Shown: positions 55,979 to 64,000 of the stretch, piece after piece
Position numbering within the stretch: the first letter of the stretch is position 1
Layout of the letters: each line of letters starts with the position of its first letter
Origin: Acidobacteriota bacterium
GTDB lineage: Bacteria > Acidobacteriota > Terriglobia > Terriglobales > Acidobacteriaceae
NCBI GenBank assembly: GCA_018268915.1
Contig: JAFDVQ010000005.1
Coordinates: 1 to 64,000, forward strand
Length of the DNA stretch: 64,000 bases
Reading direction: 5' to 3'
Translations under genes and position numbers: made by a program
The notes under the pieces: generated by a model
Database searches by the model: none
What the model saw: the letters and a program-made list of their open reading frames with translations, nothing else
What the model was told of the DNA's origin: nothing

Positions 55979-57049
55979 GTGCACACCGTACGCGTCAACT
56001 GGCAGATCAAGGCGATCCTGCCCGTGGTGTGCGTGCTCATCGCCGGCCTGCTCCTCTTCGCCATCGCGACCCTCACCCTGCGCGATCCCGACCGGGACGC
56101 CCTTCTTCTGCTCGCCGGAGCTGGATCCGTCACCGTCTGCGGAGTCACCATCGCCGTTCTGGCCTACCTCATCCAGCGCCCCGTAGTCGAACTTCAAAAG
56201 AAGATGGCGCTCGTCAGCCAGGGCGATCTCAACACCACCGTCTCCTTCTGCAACAGCAATGACGAAATTGGAGACCTCGGTCGAAACTTCAATCACATGG
56301 TGCAGCAACTTAGAGAAAGCCGTCAGGAGATAGAAACCATGCATCGCACACAGATGTCGCGAGCCGAGCACCTGGCCACGCTCGGCGAACTAGCGACAGG
56401 CCTCGCCCACGAGATCCGCAATCCCCTTGCCGGAATCGCCGGCGTCATCGACATCATCGGTCGCGATCTCCCCGTCACCAGCCCTGCGCGCGCCATGGTC
56501 AAAGACGTTCGTCTCGAGATCGATCAGATCAACCGCATTCTTACCGACCTGCTACAGACTGCACGCCCCCATCCACCCCGCATGATGAAAAGCAACCTCA
56601 ACACCACCGTCGAGCACGCCGTGATGCTCGCTCGTCAACAGGTCATCTCTAAACCCATTCGTATCGAAGTCGTCACTGACTCCAATCTTCCTGAAGTGCA
56701 GCACGACAGCGACCAGATCCACCAGGTCGTCTTGAACCTCTTGTTGAACGCAGTTCAATCCATTGAGGGCAATGGCTATGTGACTGTCCGAGTCAGCTCC
56801 AGTGACGACTGCGCCATCTTTTCTGTAACCGACACCGGCCGAGGTATGTCTCCGCAGCAGATCACGCAGATCTTCCGCCCGTTCTACACTACAAAGCCCA
56901 CTGGAACCGGACTTGGCCTCTCTCTCGTGAGCCGCATCGTCGACGAACACGAAGGACGCATCACCGTGACCAGCGAACCCGAAAAAGGCAGCACCTTCGA
57001 AGTCCATCTGCCCTTCGCTGCAGTAGCCGAACCCGCTCAGGTCGCGTAG
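55979..57049 (+). CDS. Membrane sensor histidine kinase with HAMP domain
   Basis: 356 aa. Two transmembrane helices (about 11-33 and 43-65) enclose a very short periplasmic loop of about ten residues, so sensing probably happens in the membrane or through a partner. The HAMP domain (about 66-118) has DLNTTVSFCNSNDEIGDL. HisKA has LGELATGLAHEIRNPLAGIA with phospho-acceptor His144. The HATPase has LNLLLNAVQSI, DTGRGMS, FRPFYTTKP and GTGLGLSLV. It resembles NtrB/ZraS-type partners of sigma-54 activators. GTG 55979 has GAGGAG about 8 nt upstream. Likely cognate to the regulator at 59762. Confidence 0.93.
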   Translation: MHTVRVNWQIKAILPVVCVLIAGLLLFAIATLTLRDPDRDALLLLAGAGSVTVCGVTIAVLAYLIQRPVVELQKKMALVSQGDLNTTVSFCNSNDEIGDLGRNFNHMVQQLRESRQEIETMHRTQMSRAEHLATLGELATGLAHEIRNPLAGIAGVIDIIGRDLPVTSPARAMVKDVRLEIDQINRILTDLLQTARPHPPRMMKSNLNTTVEHAVMLARQQVISKPIRIEVVTDSNLPEVQHDSDQIHQVVLNLLLNAVQSIEGNGYVTVRVSSSDDCAIFSVTDTGRGMSPQQITQIFRPFYTTKPTGTGLGLSLVSRIVDEHEGRITVTSEPEKGSTFEVHLPFAAVAEPAQVA

Positions 57050-57197
57050 AGATCTGGATCTCGGGTGCCAGGGTGCGGCGGAGCGAATCCGTGGGCCAAC
57101 CCAACCAAGACGATCCCAGTCCCGTTGGAAAGTCCGCATAAGGCCCATGATTGTCCTACACCCGCCAGCATAGAATTCTTCTGACCGATTTTTCGCC

Positions 57198-59540
57198 ATG
57201 AGACTCACTTGCCTCGTTCTCTTCCTCGTCTCGACTGCCGCCTTGCCAGCGCAAAATCTTAAGCTTCTTCGCCTTCTCGAGGCCGATTCTGCCGAACTCA
57301 CCGACGGCCGCACCACCTCCTCCGTCCACGTCGGTGCACGCTTCGCCAACTGGACCCTCATGGCCATCGCCGGCGAGCCCTCATCCCCAGACCACTTCGC
57401 CGTTCTCGAAGACTTCACCACGCAAACCGGCCACCTCGTTGTCATCGACACCCACGGCATCCGCTTCGATCTCCCCAAGACCGCCGAACCCACCTGGGCT
57501 GATCCAGCAAAGCTCTACAACGGCCATAAACTCGAAGAAGTCATCAACAACCCCTCCGATCTTCTCGGCGACGAAGTCCTCTCTCGCCCCGGCGATCCCG
57601 ATTACGACACCATCGCCCCACTGATCCCGCCGATCCAGAAGATCAACACCTACTCCTTCGTCGGCACTCCCAATACCGCCGACAAAGTCGGCTTCGCATA
57701 CGGCGGTCGCTCGCCCGACTTCGACCCTGCTCCCTACGATGACGCAATCCGGAAAATCCGCGAAGAGGGCCGCGTTCTCGACGGCATCGTCGGAGGCTGG
57801 CTGCCCATCCTTCGCTTCGTTTATCCCGAGACGCCCGACAAATGGACGGAGATGATCACCTTTGCCCCCTTCCGCACTGTTAACGGCAACAACCGCATTC
57901 AGCCGGTCTGGTACCGCATCGTTCATGTCGAAAACGGTTCCGTCGCATGGACGCGTTACGTCGACTCGTACCATCCCTTCCCGCCGCGCACTGACTACGA
58001 CCGACGCCTCTTCTATCGCGATCTCATCTCGCTCCGCGCCGGCTGGCAAAAACTTCTCGCTCCCGCCATGAAGATCGAAGTCCCCGACACGCGCCTCCAG
58101 AACATGGCGCAGCTAAGTCTCGTCCGCGAGATGATGACACGCATCAACGACTACCCCAAGTACGGCGTCGTCGATCGCGACTACGGCGGCAGCGAGCACG
58201 ACGGCTTCCCCGACACCTTCACCGTTGACACCACCGCCATGCTCGAGTGGGGCCTCATCGAAACAGCCGGCCGCTACATCGACAACTATCTCGGCAAATT
58301 CGTCCGCGACGACGGCTCTCTCCTCTATCGCGGCCCCGAGACAGGCCAGTACGGCCGCATGCTCTCCGTTCTCGCACAATACGTGAACTACGGCGGCGAT
58401 CCCGCGCTCCTCGTCCGCCACCGCACTCCAATCGACGGCATCACGCGACTGCTCCTCGGCATGCGCGACAAGGCAAAGCAGCTTCCCCGCGATAACCCCG
58501 CTTACGGCATGCTCGCCGGCTGGAGCGAAGCCGACGCCTCGCTCGACCCCGATCCGCCCCGCTACATGCAGCCGTATTTCTCCAACAGCGCCGAAGCCGC
58601 GCAGGGCTTTCGCGATCTCGGCCATGTTTGGTCGCAAATCGGCAAACAGCAGCACTCAACCGAAGTTGCGACCTGGGGCGATCGTCTCGTCCGCGAATCC
58701 ACCGAGCTTCAATCCGACCTGCAAACTTCCATCTCCCGCTCGCTTCTTCACGACGGCAGCGAAACCATCCTCCCCTCGATCGCCGGAGCCAAAGAGCCCT
58801 TCCACGTCGTTGTGCCCCGCGATCCCACCGATCCGCAGTTCCGCTCCTACCGCGCCTACATGGAGATGATGTACTCCGGCCTGATGACAAAAGACGATGT
58901 CAATCAGATCGACAACTATCGCCGCACGCATCACGACATCATCCTCGGCATACCCACTGCCTACGGCTACAAAACCGGTGCTGTCGCCGGCTTCCTCGCC
59001 TATGGTCACGCCTACGGACTCATCCAGCACGACATGAATCGCGAAGCGCTGCTCCTGCTCTACTCGATCATGGCCCACCAGTACACCCGCGGCACATGGA
59101 CCGCGCCTGAGACGCGCCCGGTCTTCGACAACTCAAACGCCGCGCCCTACTGCACTCCCGCCCAGCTCATCGTCCCGCTCATGGCCAAGTGGCTCCTAGT
59201 CTTCGAAGACCCGAACTCCGACACTCTCTGGTTCGGCAAGTCGATGCCCGAGCAATGGCTCGAAGACGGCCAGAAGGTCTCGATCTCTGACGCTCCCACC
59301 CGCTTCGGCCGCGTCTCCTTCTCCACCGCATCCCACCTCACCGACAACCGGATCGAAGCCACACTCAACCTCCCACCCAACTTCAAGGCCGCCGCCAAAC
59401 TCCGCCTCCGCGTCCACGGGCAGCGCAAGCTCGTCTCCGTGACCCTCAACGGAAAGCCCTGGAGAGACTTCACCCCCGAAGGCATCATCACCGTCCCACC
59501 AGACCCAACGCCCAAAATCACGCTCACTGCTCATTACTAG
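57198..59540 (+). CDS. Large secreted protein, probable alpha/alpha six-hairpin (glycosidase-like) fold
   Basis: 780 aa with a signal peptide (about 1-19, cleaved near LPAQ). The N-terminal part (about 20-300) is beta-rich. The middle (about 310-640) has helical repeats typical of (alpha/alpha)6 barrels: VREMMTRINDYPKYGVVDRD, VDTTAMLEWGLIETAGRYID, then GMLAGWSEADASLD. A late beta domain ends TLNLPPNFKAAAKLRLRVHG. This resembles GH-type or polysaccharide-handling six-hairpin proteins, but I cannot name a family or catalytic pair. It lies between the histidine kinase and its likely regulator, so its product may relate to their signal. Confidence 0.75.
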   Translation: MRLTCLVLFLVSTAALPAQNLKLLRLLEADSAELTDGRTTSSVHVGARFANWTLMAIAGEPSSPDHFAVLEDFTTQTGHLVVIDTHGIRFDLPKTAEPTWADPAKLYNGHKLEEVINNPSDLLGDEVLSRPGDPDYDTIAPLIPPIQKINTYSFVGTPNTADKVGFAYGGRSPDFDPAPYDDAIRKIREEGRVLDGIVGGWLPILRFVYPETPDKWTEMITFAPFRTVNGNNRIQPVWYRIVHVENGSVAWTRYVDSYHPFPPRTDYDRRLFYRDLISLRAGWQKLLAPAMKIEVPDTRLQNMAQLSLVREMMTRINDYPKYGVVDRDYGGSEHDGFPDTFTVDTTAMLEWGLIETAGRYIDNYLGKFVRDDGSLLYRGPETGQYGRMLSVLAQYVNYGGDPALLVRHRTPIDGITRLLLGMRDKAKQLPRDNPAYGMLAGWSEADASLDPDPPRYMQPYFSNSAEAAQGFRDLGHVWSQIGKQQHSTEVATWGDRLVRESTELQSDLQTSISRSLLHDGSETILPSIAGAKEPFHVVVPRDPTDPQFRSYRAYMEMMYSGLMTKDDVNQIDNYRRTHHDIILGIPTAYGYKTGAVAGFLAYGHAYGLIQHDMNREALLLLYSIMAHQYTRGTWTAPETRPVFDNSNAAPYCTPAQLIVPLMAKWLLVFEDPNSDTLWFGKSMPEQWLEDGQKVSISDAPTRFGRVSFSTASHLTDNRIEATLNLPPNFKAAAKLRLRVHGQRKLVSVTLNGKPWRDFTPEGIITVPPDPTPKITLTAHY

Positions 59541-59761
59541 AAACCAGCAATGCAAGTCTCCCCAGCCTCCCGGTTCCCAAGTCCACTGCTTTCTCCCGTG
59601 ACCCACATCACATTCTTCCTGGCCCTTCCCGCCTCTAATGAACTCAAGCGTTGTATCGGGGATCACTCACCCAGGGTCCCGCAGACAAAAGATCCCCTCC
59701 ACCACGCTCATGCATAGAGAACTAAAACTGCGAAAACGGTCAGTCGTACATGAGAGAACCG

Positions 59762-61204
59762 ATGCCAGCAGAAAGAATCCTCATCGTCGACGACGAACGC
59801 CTCGTGCGCTGGTCGCTGCGTCAAAAATGTGAAGAGTGGGGTTTCCAAGTCCTCGAAGCCGATGCCGGCGAGCCTGCTCTACGTCTCGCTGAGCGCGAAT
59901 TACCCGACCTTGTCCTTCTCGATGTCCGTCTCCCCGATCTCTCCGGGATTGAAGTCCTCGACCAGCTCAAGAAGACTGCCGACACGGCCCCCGCCGTCAT
60001 CATGATCACAGCCGATCCGCAGCTCGACGACGTCAAAGCTGCCATCAGGCTCGGCGCGGTCGACTTCGTTGGTAAGCCCATCGACTTCGAGCTGCTCCAC
60101 GAGGTCATCCTCAGCACCCTCGAAGAACTTGCCGTCCGTCGCGGCAATCCGCAGTCCGCAAACGCCCGCCCTCGCCCCGGTGTCGGCTTCGAAAGCATCG
60201 TCAGCGTCTCACCAAAAATGACCGAGCTGATGAACTTCGTTCGCAAGGTCGCCTTGTGCGAAGCCTCAACGATCCTCATCCAGGGCGAAAGCGGCACCGG
60301 CAAAGACCTCATCGCCAAAGCGCTCCACTACGAAAGCGCCCGCCGCGATAAGCCCTTCGTCGCCATCAACTGCTCCGCGATTCCCGAAACCCTGATGGAA
60401 GCCGAGCTCTTCGGTCACGAAAAAGGCGCATTTACTGACGCCAAGCAGATGAAGAAAGGTATCTTCGAAGCAGCCGACGGCGGCACCCTCTTTCTCGACG
60501 AAATCGGTGAGCTGTCTCCCGTCCTTCAGGCCAAGCTCCTCCGCGTCCTTGAAGATCAGGTCATCCGCCGGGTCGGCGGTCTGCGCGATATCCAGGTCGA
60601 TGTCCGTGTCATCGCCGCCTCAAATCGTGACCTCGAAAAAGCTGTCCGGGAGAATCAGTTCCGCCAGGATCTCTTCTACCGTCTCGCCATCATCGCCATC
60701 TTCATTCCGCCTCTGCGTGATCGCAAAGAAGACATCCTGCCTCTCGTCGACTTCTTCGTCGATCGCTACAACCGCCGCTTCAAAAAATCCATCCGCGGCC
60801 TCACCGGTGAAACGCGCAGCTTGATTCTCGCCCACAACTGGCCCGGCAACGTCCGCGAACTCAAAAACACAATCGAGCGCGGCATGATCCTCGAAGAAGA
60901 GTCGTACCTCCGCTCGATCTATCTTCCCTTCTCCGTCGGCGAGTCTAACGGCCGCACCGCCTTCGAGCAGACATCTCCTCCAGACTCGGGACGACGCCTG
61001 CCCAACGGCCGCTCGCTTCCGCGCCTCTACATCCCTGAAGGCGGAACATCTCTCGAAGAAGTCGAGCACTCCATGGTCGAACTCGCCATGACCCAGGCCA
61101 ACGGCAACCAATCCAACGCCGCCCGCCTGCTCGACATCAGCCGCGACGCCCTCCGCTACAAGCTGAAGAAGTTCAGCCTGGTCCCCTCCGACCTCGAGGA
61201 CTAG
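59762..61204 (+). CDS. NtrC-family sigma-54-dependent response regulator
   Basis: 480 aa (484 if ATG 59750 is used; GAGAG sits just before 59762). Receiver domain about 1-120 with RILIVDDERLVRWSLR, acceptor Asp54 in LVLLDVRLPD and Lys in FVGKPID. AAA+ domain about 140-375: Walker A GESGTGKDLIAKAL, sigma-54 loop GAFTDA (usually GAFTGA), Walker B GGTLFLDEIGEL and Arg-finger region FRQDLFYRL. The C-terminal Fis-type helix-turn-helix has NQSNAARLLDISRDALRYKL. It remodels sigma-54 holoenzyme bound at -24/-12 promoters. Partner kinase is probably 55979-57049. It may act on the cytochrome operon (inference). Confidence 0.94.
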   Translation: MPAERILIVDDERLVRWSLRQKCEEWGFQVLEADAGEPALRLAERELPDLVLLDVRLPDLSGIEVLDQLKKTADTAPAVIMITADPQLDDVKAAIRLGAVDFVGKPIDFELLHEVILSTLEELAVRRGNPQSANARPRPGVGFESIVSVSPKMTELMNFVRKVALCEASTILIQGESGTGKDLIAKALHYESARRDKPFVAINCSAIPETLMEAELFGHEKGAFTDAKQMKKGIFEAADGGTLFLDEIGELSPVLQAKLLRVLEDQVIRRVGGLRDIQVDVRVIAASNRDLEKAVRENQFRQDLFYRLAIIAIFIPPLRDRKEDILPLVDFFVDRYNRRFKKSIRGLTGETRSLILAHNWPGNVRELKNTIERGMILEEESYLRSIYLPFSVGESNGRTAFEQTSPPDSGRRLPNGRSLPRLYIPEGGTSLEEVEHSMVELAMTQANGNQSNAARLLDISRDALRYKLKKFSLVPSDLED

Positions 61205-61359
61205 TTCCAAAGTGATACTCCCGGTCAGTCCGTCGCCGGTGGATCAAAAAGGCCTTCCCCTGTGCCGGCAAGGCAAAACGCTCTGCTTCCTGTTGCATTT
61301 GGTTCCCCGCTCGCGTTCCACCTCCGCTCATCGCAGCCCGACCCGCTACAATCGCGGTG

Positions 61360-61767
61360 ATGGCGACGACGCGCACGGAAATGTGGAAGAACCAGACGTT
61401 CACCATTGAACGCATCGAAGGGCAGGCACCGCTCACGATCATTTATCAGATCACCGGAGTGTTCAATGCCCGGGACATGTACGGATCGATGAAACAGGTT
61501 CAACTCGGCAACATCTTCGAGTTCAAACCTGAGTCTGGATCTGAGACGCCGACTCGACACATCTTCGACTTGACGGAAGTGCCGCAAATGGATTCCTCCG
61601 GCCTGGGTGTCTTGGTCAGCCACTTCATCGCATGCCGTTCAAAAGGCATTCGCGTCATTATCGTCGGCTCCAGCCCGAACGTAAAACAGCTGTTCAAGTT
61701 CACCAAAGTCGACACGATTCTCCCCATGGCAGCCACGGTTGAAGAAGCGCTCCGGTCCAACCCCTGA
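61360..61767 (+). CDS. STAS-domain anti-anti-sigma-factor-like protein
   Basis: 135 aa. The STAS core ends with the phosphorylatable site PQMDSSGLGVLVSHF (Ser80 by SpoIIAA alignment) and VRVIIVGSSPNVKQLFKFTK-like strands. SpoIIAA-type proteins bind anti-sigma kinases when unphosphorylated. Here the first 25 residues are longer than usual. GTG 61357 or ATG 61360 may be used; no ribosome site decides. It lies 155 bp after the sigma-54 activator, so a regulatory link is possible but unproven. No anti-sigma kinase or PP2C gene is seen nearby. Confidence 0.82.
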   Translation: MATTRTEMWKNQTFTIERIEGQAPLTIIYQITGVFNARDMYGSMKQVQLGNIFEFKPESGSETPTRHIFDLTEVPQMDSSGLGVLVSHFIACRSKGIRVIIVGSSPNVKQLFKFTKVDTILPMAATVEEALRSNP

Positions 61768-61897
61768 CCGGGCAATCTCAGCATCTTCCACCATGCCAAG
61801 CAATCCACTCGAGCCACTTCCTCGATCCAGGACCGATCAGATGTGATCAGAGCGACAGCCGTTCTCGCTAGCCAGGTGTTAGTCTGCGCCATGTGTG

Positions 61898-62647
61898 ATG
61901 GTGTTAGGTAAACCAACTTATCTTCTGCGCTTCGATGACCTCTGCCCAGCAATGTCGAAGCAGCGTTTCGATCGCTTCATAGACATCGTGAAACGGCACA
62001 GGATCCGTCCCATTCTTGCCGTAGTTCCAGACAACCGGGATCAGGAACTGGTCGTCGACTTTCCGGACCCAGACTTCTGGCCTCGGATGCGAGCTCTTGA
62101 AGCATACGGAGCCACGATCGCTCTGCACGGCTTCCAGCACACTTGCAACAGCTCAGGCCGATCACTACTTTCTCTTCACTCTCGAACCGAATTCGCCGGC
62201 GTTCCCGAAAACATCCAACGTAAATGGATTCGAGCAGGTCTCGACATCCTGCGCGGACACGGCCTTTCTCCTCGCCTCTTCGTCGCCCCGCGCCACGGCT
62301 TCGACTCCGCGACGCTGCACGCGCTTAAACAAGAAGGCCTTCCCTTTCTATCCGACGGATTTTCGAACCGCCCATTCCAACGCGAAGGTGTGATCTGGAT
62401 CCCCCAGCAACTATGGGAGCCTGTCGAGCGACCAGAAGGCCTGTGGACGATCTGCCTTCACACAAACACGTCCGCTTCTTTTCTTGAGAACCGGCTCGAC
62501 CTGTTCCTGCACGAACGCGCCGATCAGTTCACAAGCTTCGAGGAAGTGATCTCCACCGAAAGCGCAAACCAACTGACGTGGCGAGAACGGCTACGTGAAA
62601 TAGCGACGCTTCAACGAATCAGGCTACGGTCGGCCCTGGCCCTTTGA
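61898..62647 (+). CDS. DUF2334 polysaccharide-deacetylase-like protein
   Basis: 249 aa, cytoplasmic (no signal). The carbohydrate esterase 4-like barrel is marked by LLRFDDLCP (metal Asp pair) near the start, IALHGFQHTC with the His ligands and FVAPRHGFDSATLHAL. DUF2334 proteins are NodB-like deacetylases of unclear substrate. The start has several candidate codons in a row (GTG 61895, ATG 61898, GTG 61901). It may act on a cell-wall or lipid-linked sugar (inference). Confidence 0.8.
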   Translation: MVLGKPTYLLRFDDLCPAMSKQRFDRFIDIVKRHRIRPILAVVPDNRDQELVVDFPDPDFWPRMRALEAYGATIALHGFQHTCNSSGRSLLSLHSRTEFAGVPENIQRKWIRAGLDILRGHGLSPRLFVAPRHGFDSATLHALKQEGLPFLSDGFSNRPFQREGVIWIPQQLWEPVERPEGLWTICLHTNTSASFLENRLDLFLHERADQFTSFEEVISTESANQLTWRERLREIATLQRIRLRSALAL

Positions 62648-62662
62648 GAGAACGGCGCAGCG

Positions 62663-63121
62663 TCAGTGCGCGTAACCGAAGACGCCGCAGACCTCGTTGG
62701 AACTGGATAGAGCCTCAGCAGTGAGCACCGGCATGGTTGCCCCGGAGAACAGTGCAACATGCAGCGTCCGATCCTGAACGTAAGTCGCCATCCATTGCGT
62801 CTCTTCGGATCCGCAAAGCGTATTGTGGTGCAGGAAGCGCTTATCCGCAGGAATGCTCAGGCGATAGAGATTTCCTCCCCCCGCAACATTGCTGTCGACA
62901 TCGAACGCCGCGCCGGCCTCAGCTTGTGTCAGCTTCCGAATCGGCGCAAGCGAGTAGCTGAGGAAGTTGATGGTGAGTTTTGATTCCGAGATCACGACGT
63001 CCCCCGTGATCTGATTGGCAGTGTTGCTTTCCGCGCGCCAGTAGCCCTTGTCCTGCGCAATTCCCGCAGCAGGCCAGAGCAGCAACACTGTGACACCAGC
63101 CAGGAGTAGTCCCTTCGTCAT
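62663..63121 (-). CDS. Small secreted protein, unknown
   Basis: 152 aa. ATG 63121 begins a signal peptide (MTKGLLLAGVTVLLLWPAAG) cleaved near IAQ; a TTG at 63157 is less likely. The mature part has three Cys and alternating strands (LTINFLSYSLAPIRKLTQ, TQWMATYVQDRTLHVALFSG) that could be a beta-barrel or lipocalin-like fold. I do not recognise a family. It is convergent with the DUF2334 gene and divergent from ruvC. Confidence 0.7.
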   Translation of the reverse strand: MTKGLLLAGVTVLLLWPAAGIAQDKGYWRAESNTANQITGDVVISESKLTINFLSYSLAPIRKLTQAEAGAAFDVDSNVAGGGNLYRLSIPADKRFLHHNTLCGSEETQWMATYVQDRTLHVALFSGATMPVLTAEALSSSNEVCGVFGYAH

Positions 63122-63262
63122 GCTTCGAGCATGACATCCGGAGAACCGCTTGAGCAAATGATCGCGCTAGTGTTAACGCATTGGCCGCATCAGGTACGTC
63201 CGGTCCGCCTCGCGAGGGCCATTGCATCCAATTACCAGCTTTCGGTTTAGACTTGCAGATAA

Positions 63263-63772
63263 ATGCGAGTATTCGGCATCGACTGTGGCACCGAGATAAC
63301 GGGTTTCGGCGTGGTGGAATCGTTTGAAACCGCCCGCCTTGGCCGCATCGTATGCCTTTCCTCCGGCGCAATCCGGCTGCCCAAAAACAAGTCTCTGCCT
63401 CTTCGGTTAGCTGAGCTGCACCGCACTCTTACAGCCGAGCTCGAGCATTGGCGGCCCGACGTGGTCGCAATCGAAGAAGTCTTCCATTCGGTCAATGCGA
63501 AATCAGCCTTGAAGCTCGGCCAGGTGCGAGGGGTCGCTCTACTGGCGGCAGCTGAGCTGCAACTCAACGTGGCAGAGTATGCGCCGCTCAGTATAAAGTC
63601 GAGTGTCGTAGGCTATGGTCTTGCCAAGAAGGAGCAGGTGCAATTTATGGTGGCAAGGCTCCTCGAGTTGAAAGAGATACCAGAGCCCGCGGATGCCGCT
63701 GACGCCCTGGCGATTGCAATATGTCATCTGCATACCGCTCAGACACTTGCACTACAGGGAGCACAGGCATGA
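63263..63772 (+). CDS. ruvC: Holliday junction resolvase RuvC
   Basis: 169 aa. RuvC cuts four-way junctions with RuvAB. The RNase H-like fold opens MRVFGIDCGTEITGFGVVE with the first catalytic Asp (Asp7). The next acids are in DVVAIEEVFHSVNAKSALKL, and the last pair in EPADAADALAIAICHLHTAQ. A KSSVVGYGLAKKEQVQFMV segment is also typical. The expected ruvA/ruvB are not next to it here. Its stop overlaps the start of the next gene (ATGA). Confidence 0.95.
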   Translation: MRVFGIDCGTEITGFGVVESFETARLGRIVCLSSGAIRLPKNKSLPLRLAELHRTLTAELEHWRPDVVAIEEVFHSVNAKSALKLGQVRGVALLAAAELQLNVAEYAPLSIKSSVVGYGLAKKEQVQFMVARLLELKEIPEPADAADALAIAICHLHTAQTLALQGAQA

Positions 63773-64000
63773 AAGCTGTCATCCTGGCCCTCATTATCGC
63801 TCTCTGCGGACTGCCTTCGCGCGCCGACCAGGACCGCGTAGTTCAGGTGGAGTTCTCGAACCCGTCGCTCTATCCCGCTCAATGGACTCTGGTTCTGCAC
63901 CCCGATGGCAGCGGACATTTTCGCGCGGAGGGGGGTACCCCCTCGAAGGACTACCCGGAGACGATGTCTCCCGGCAAGATTGATCGCGACGTGCGCCTCA
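63769..64000 (+). CDS. Secreted protein of unknown function (C-terminus beyond window)
   Basis: 77 codons are visible before the right edge. A signal peptide (MKAVILALIIALCGLPSRA) is followed by QVEFSNPSLYPAQWTLVLHP and a Gly/Pro-rich stretch. ATG 63769 overlaps the ruvC stop by 4 nt, so the two are translationally coupled. No family can be judged from this length. Confidence 0.7.
   Translation, partial: MKAVILALIIALCGLPSRADQDRVVQVEFSNPSLYPAQWTLVLHPDGSGHFRAEGGTPSKDYPETMSPGKIDRDVRL

Noticed and set aside
56552..57493. 313-codon minus-strand frame across the kinase and the secreted protein
   Set aside because: Crosses two genes that have strong domain evidence on the plus strand.

Overview
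The window reads as chromosomal DNA of a soil-type Acidobacteriota, most likely class Terriglobia (Acidobacteriaceae/Koribacter side). This is inferred from protein character, not from a search. The pointers are moderately high GC, a Gram-negative envelope (Omp85/TamB, Lpt genes), two-subunit GlyRS, Ser/Thr kinases with TolB-like and TPR tails, many secreted hydrolases, and short dispersed hairpin and 'ccct'-type repeats between genes. No rRNA, tRNA, phage, transposase, plasmid or CRISPR feature was found. Gene density is high and most genes have intact reading frames, so this looks like core chromosome with accessory patches.

Layout. 1-8.5 kb: a beta-lactamase-fold serine hydrolase (cut by the window edge), enolase with a clear terminator, a secreted glycine-rich protein, a triple-PAS histidine kinase, 3-hydroxybutyryl-CoA dehydrogenase, a DinB-like protein and a P-loop kinase. 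8.8-13.4 kb: a glycolytic cluster gap-ridA-pgk-(two small membrane proteins)-tpiA. A long inverted repeat lies between gap and ridA, and related hairpin repeats follow pgk and tpiA. 13.6-19.5 kb: acyltransferase, a histone-like Lys/Ser-rich protein, a Rieske ferredoxin, an alpha/beta-hydrolase-fold protein that has lost its catalytic residues, rapZ, hpf (long form) and a YihY membrane protein. 19.7-26.8 kb: a seven-POTRA Omp85 (TamA/BamA-like) next to TamB. 26.8-35.8 kb, minus strand: a small unknown protein, a Ser/Thr kinase with TPRs, then the run unknown-lptC/A fusion-lptB-rpoN. 35.9-48.8 kb: aldo/keto reductase, two membrane GGDEF proteins, an RNase T2 lipoprotein, a phosphoesterase, an esterase, glyQ-glyS and a double-GNAT protein. 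48.9-52.5 kb, minus strand: recO, a 7Fe ferredoxin, an Hfq-like protein overlapping an inositol monophosphatase, and a PilZ protein.

52.7-61.8 kb is the most distinctive block. A 16-haem periplasmic cytochrome c and an NHL beta-propeller form a minus-strand operon with a good terminator. They diverge from a membrane histidine kinase, which is followed by a secreted alpha/alpha-barrel-like protein, an NtrC-type sigma-54 activator and a STAS protein. The intergenic region between the two arms holds two matched CRP/FNR-type palindromes 41 bp apart, a second repeat pair 22 bp apart, and a plausible sigma-54 promoter in front of the cytochrome gene. The gene for sigma-54 (rpoN) is in the same window. 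My main hypothesis is a regulated redox or electron-transfer module; its substrate and partners are unknown. The window closes with a DUF2334 deacetylase-like protein, a small secreted protein, ruvC and a secreted protein cut by the right edge.
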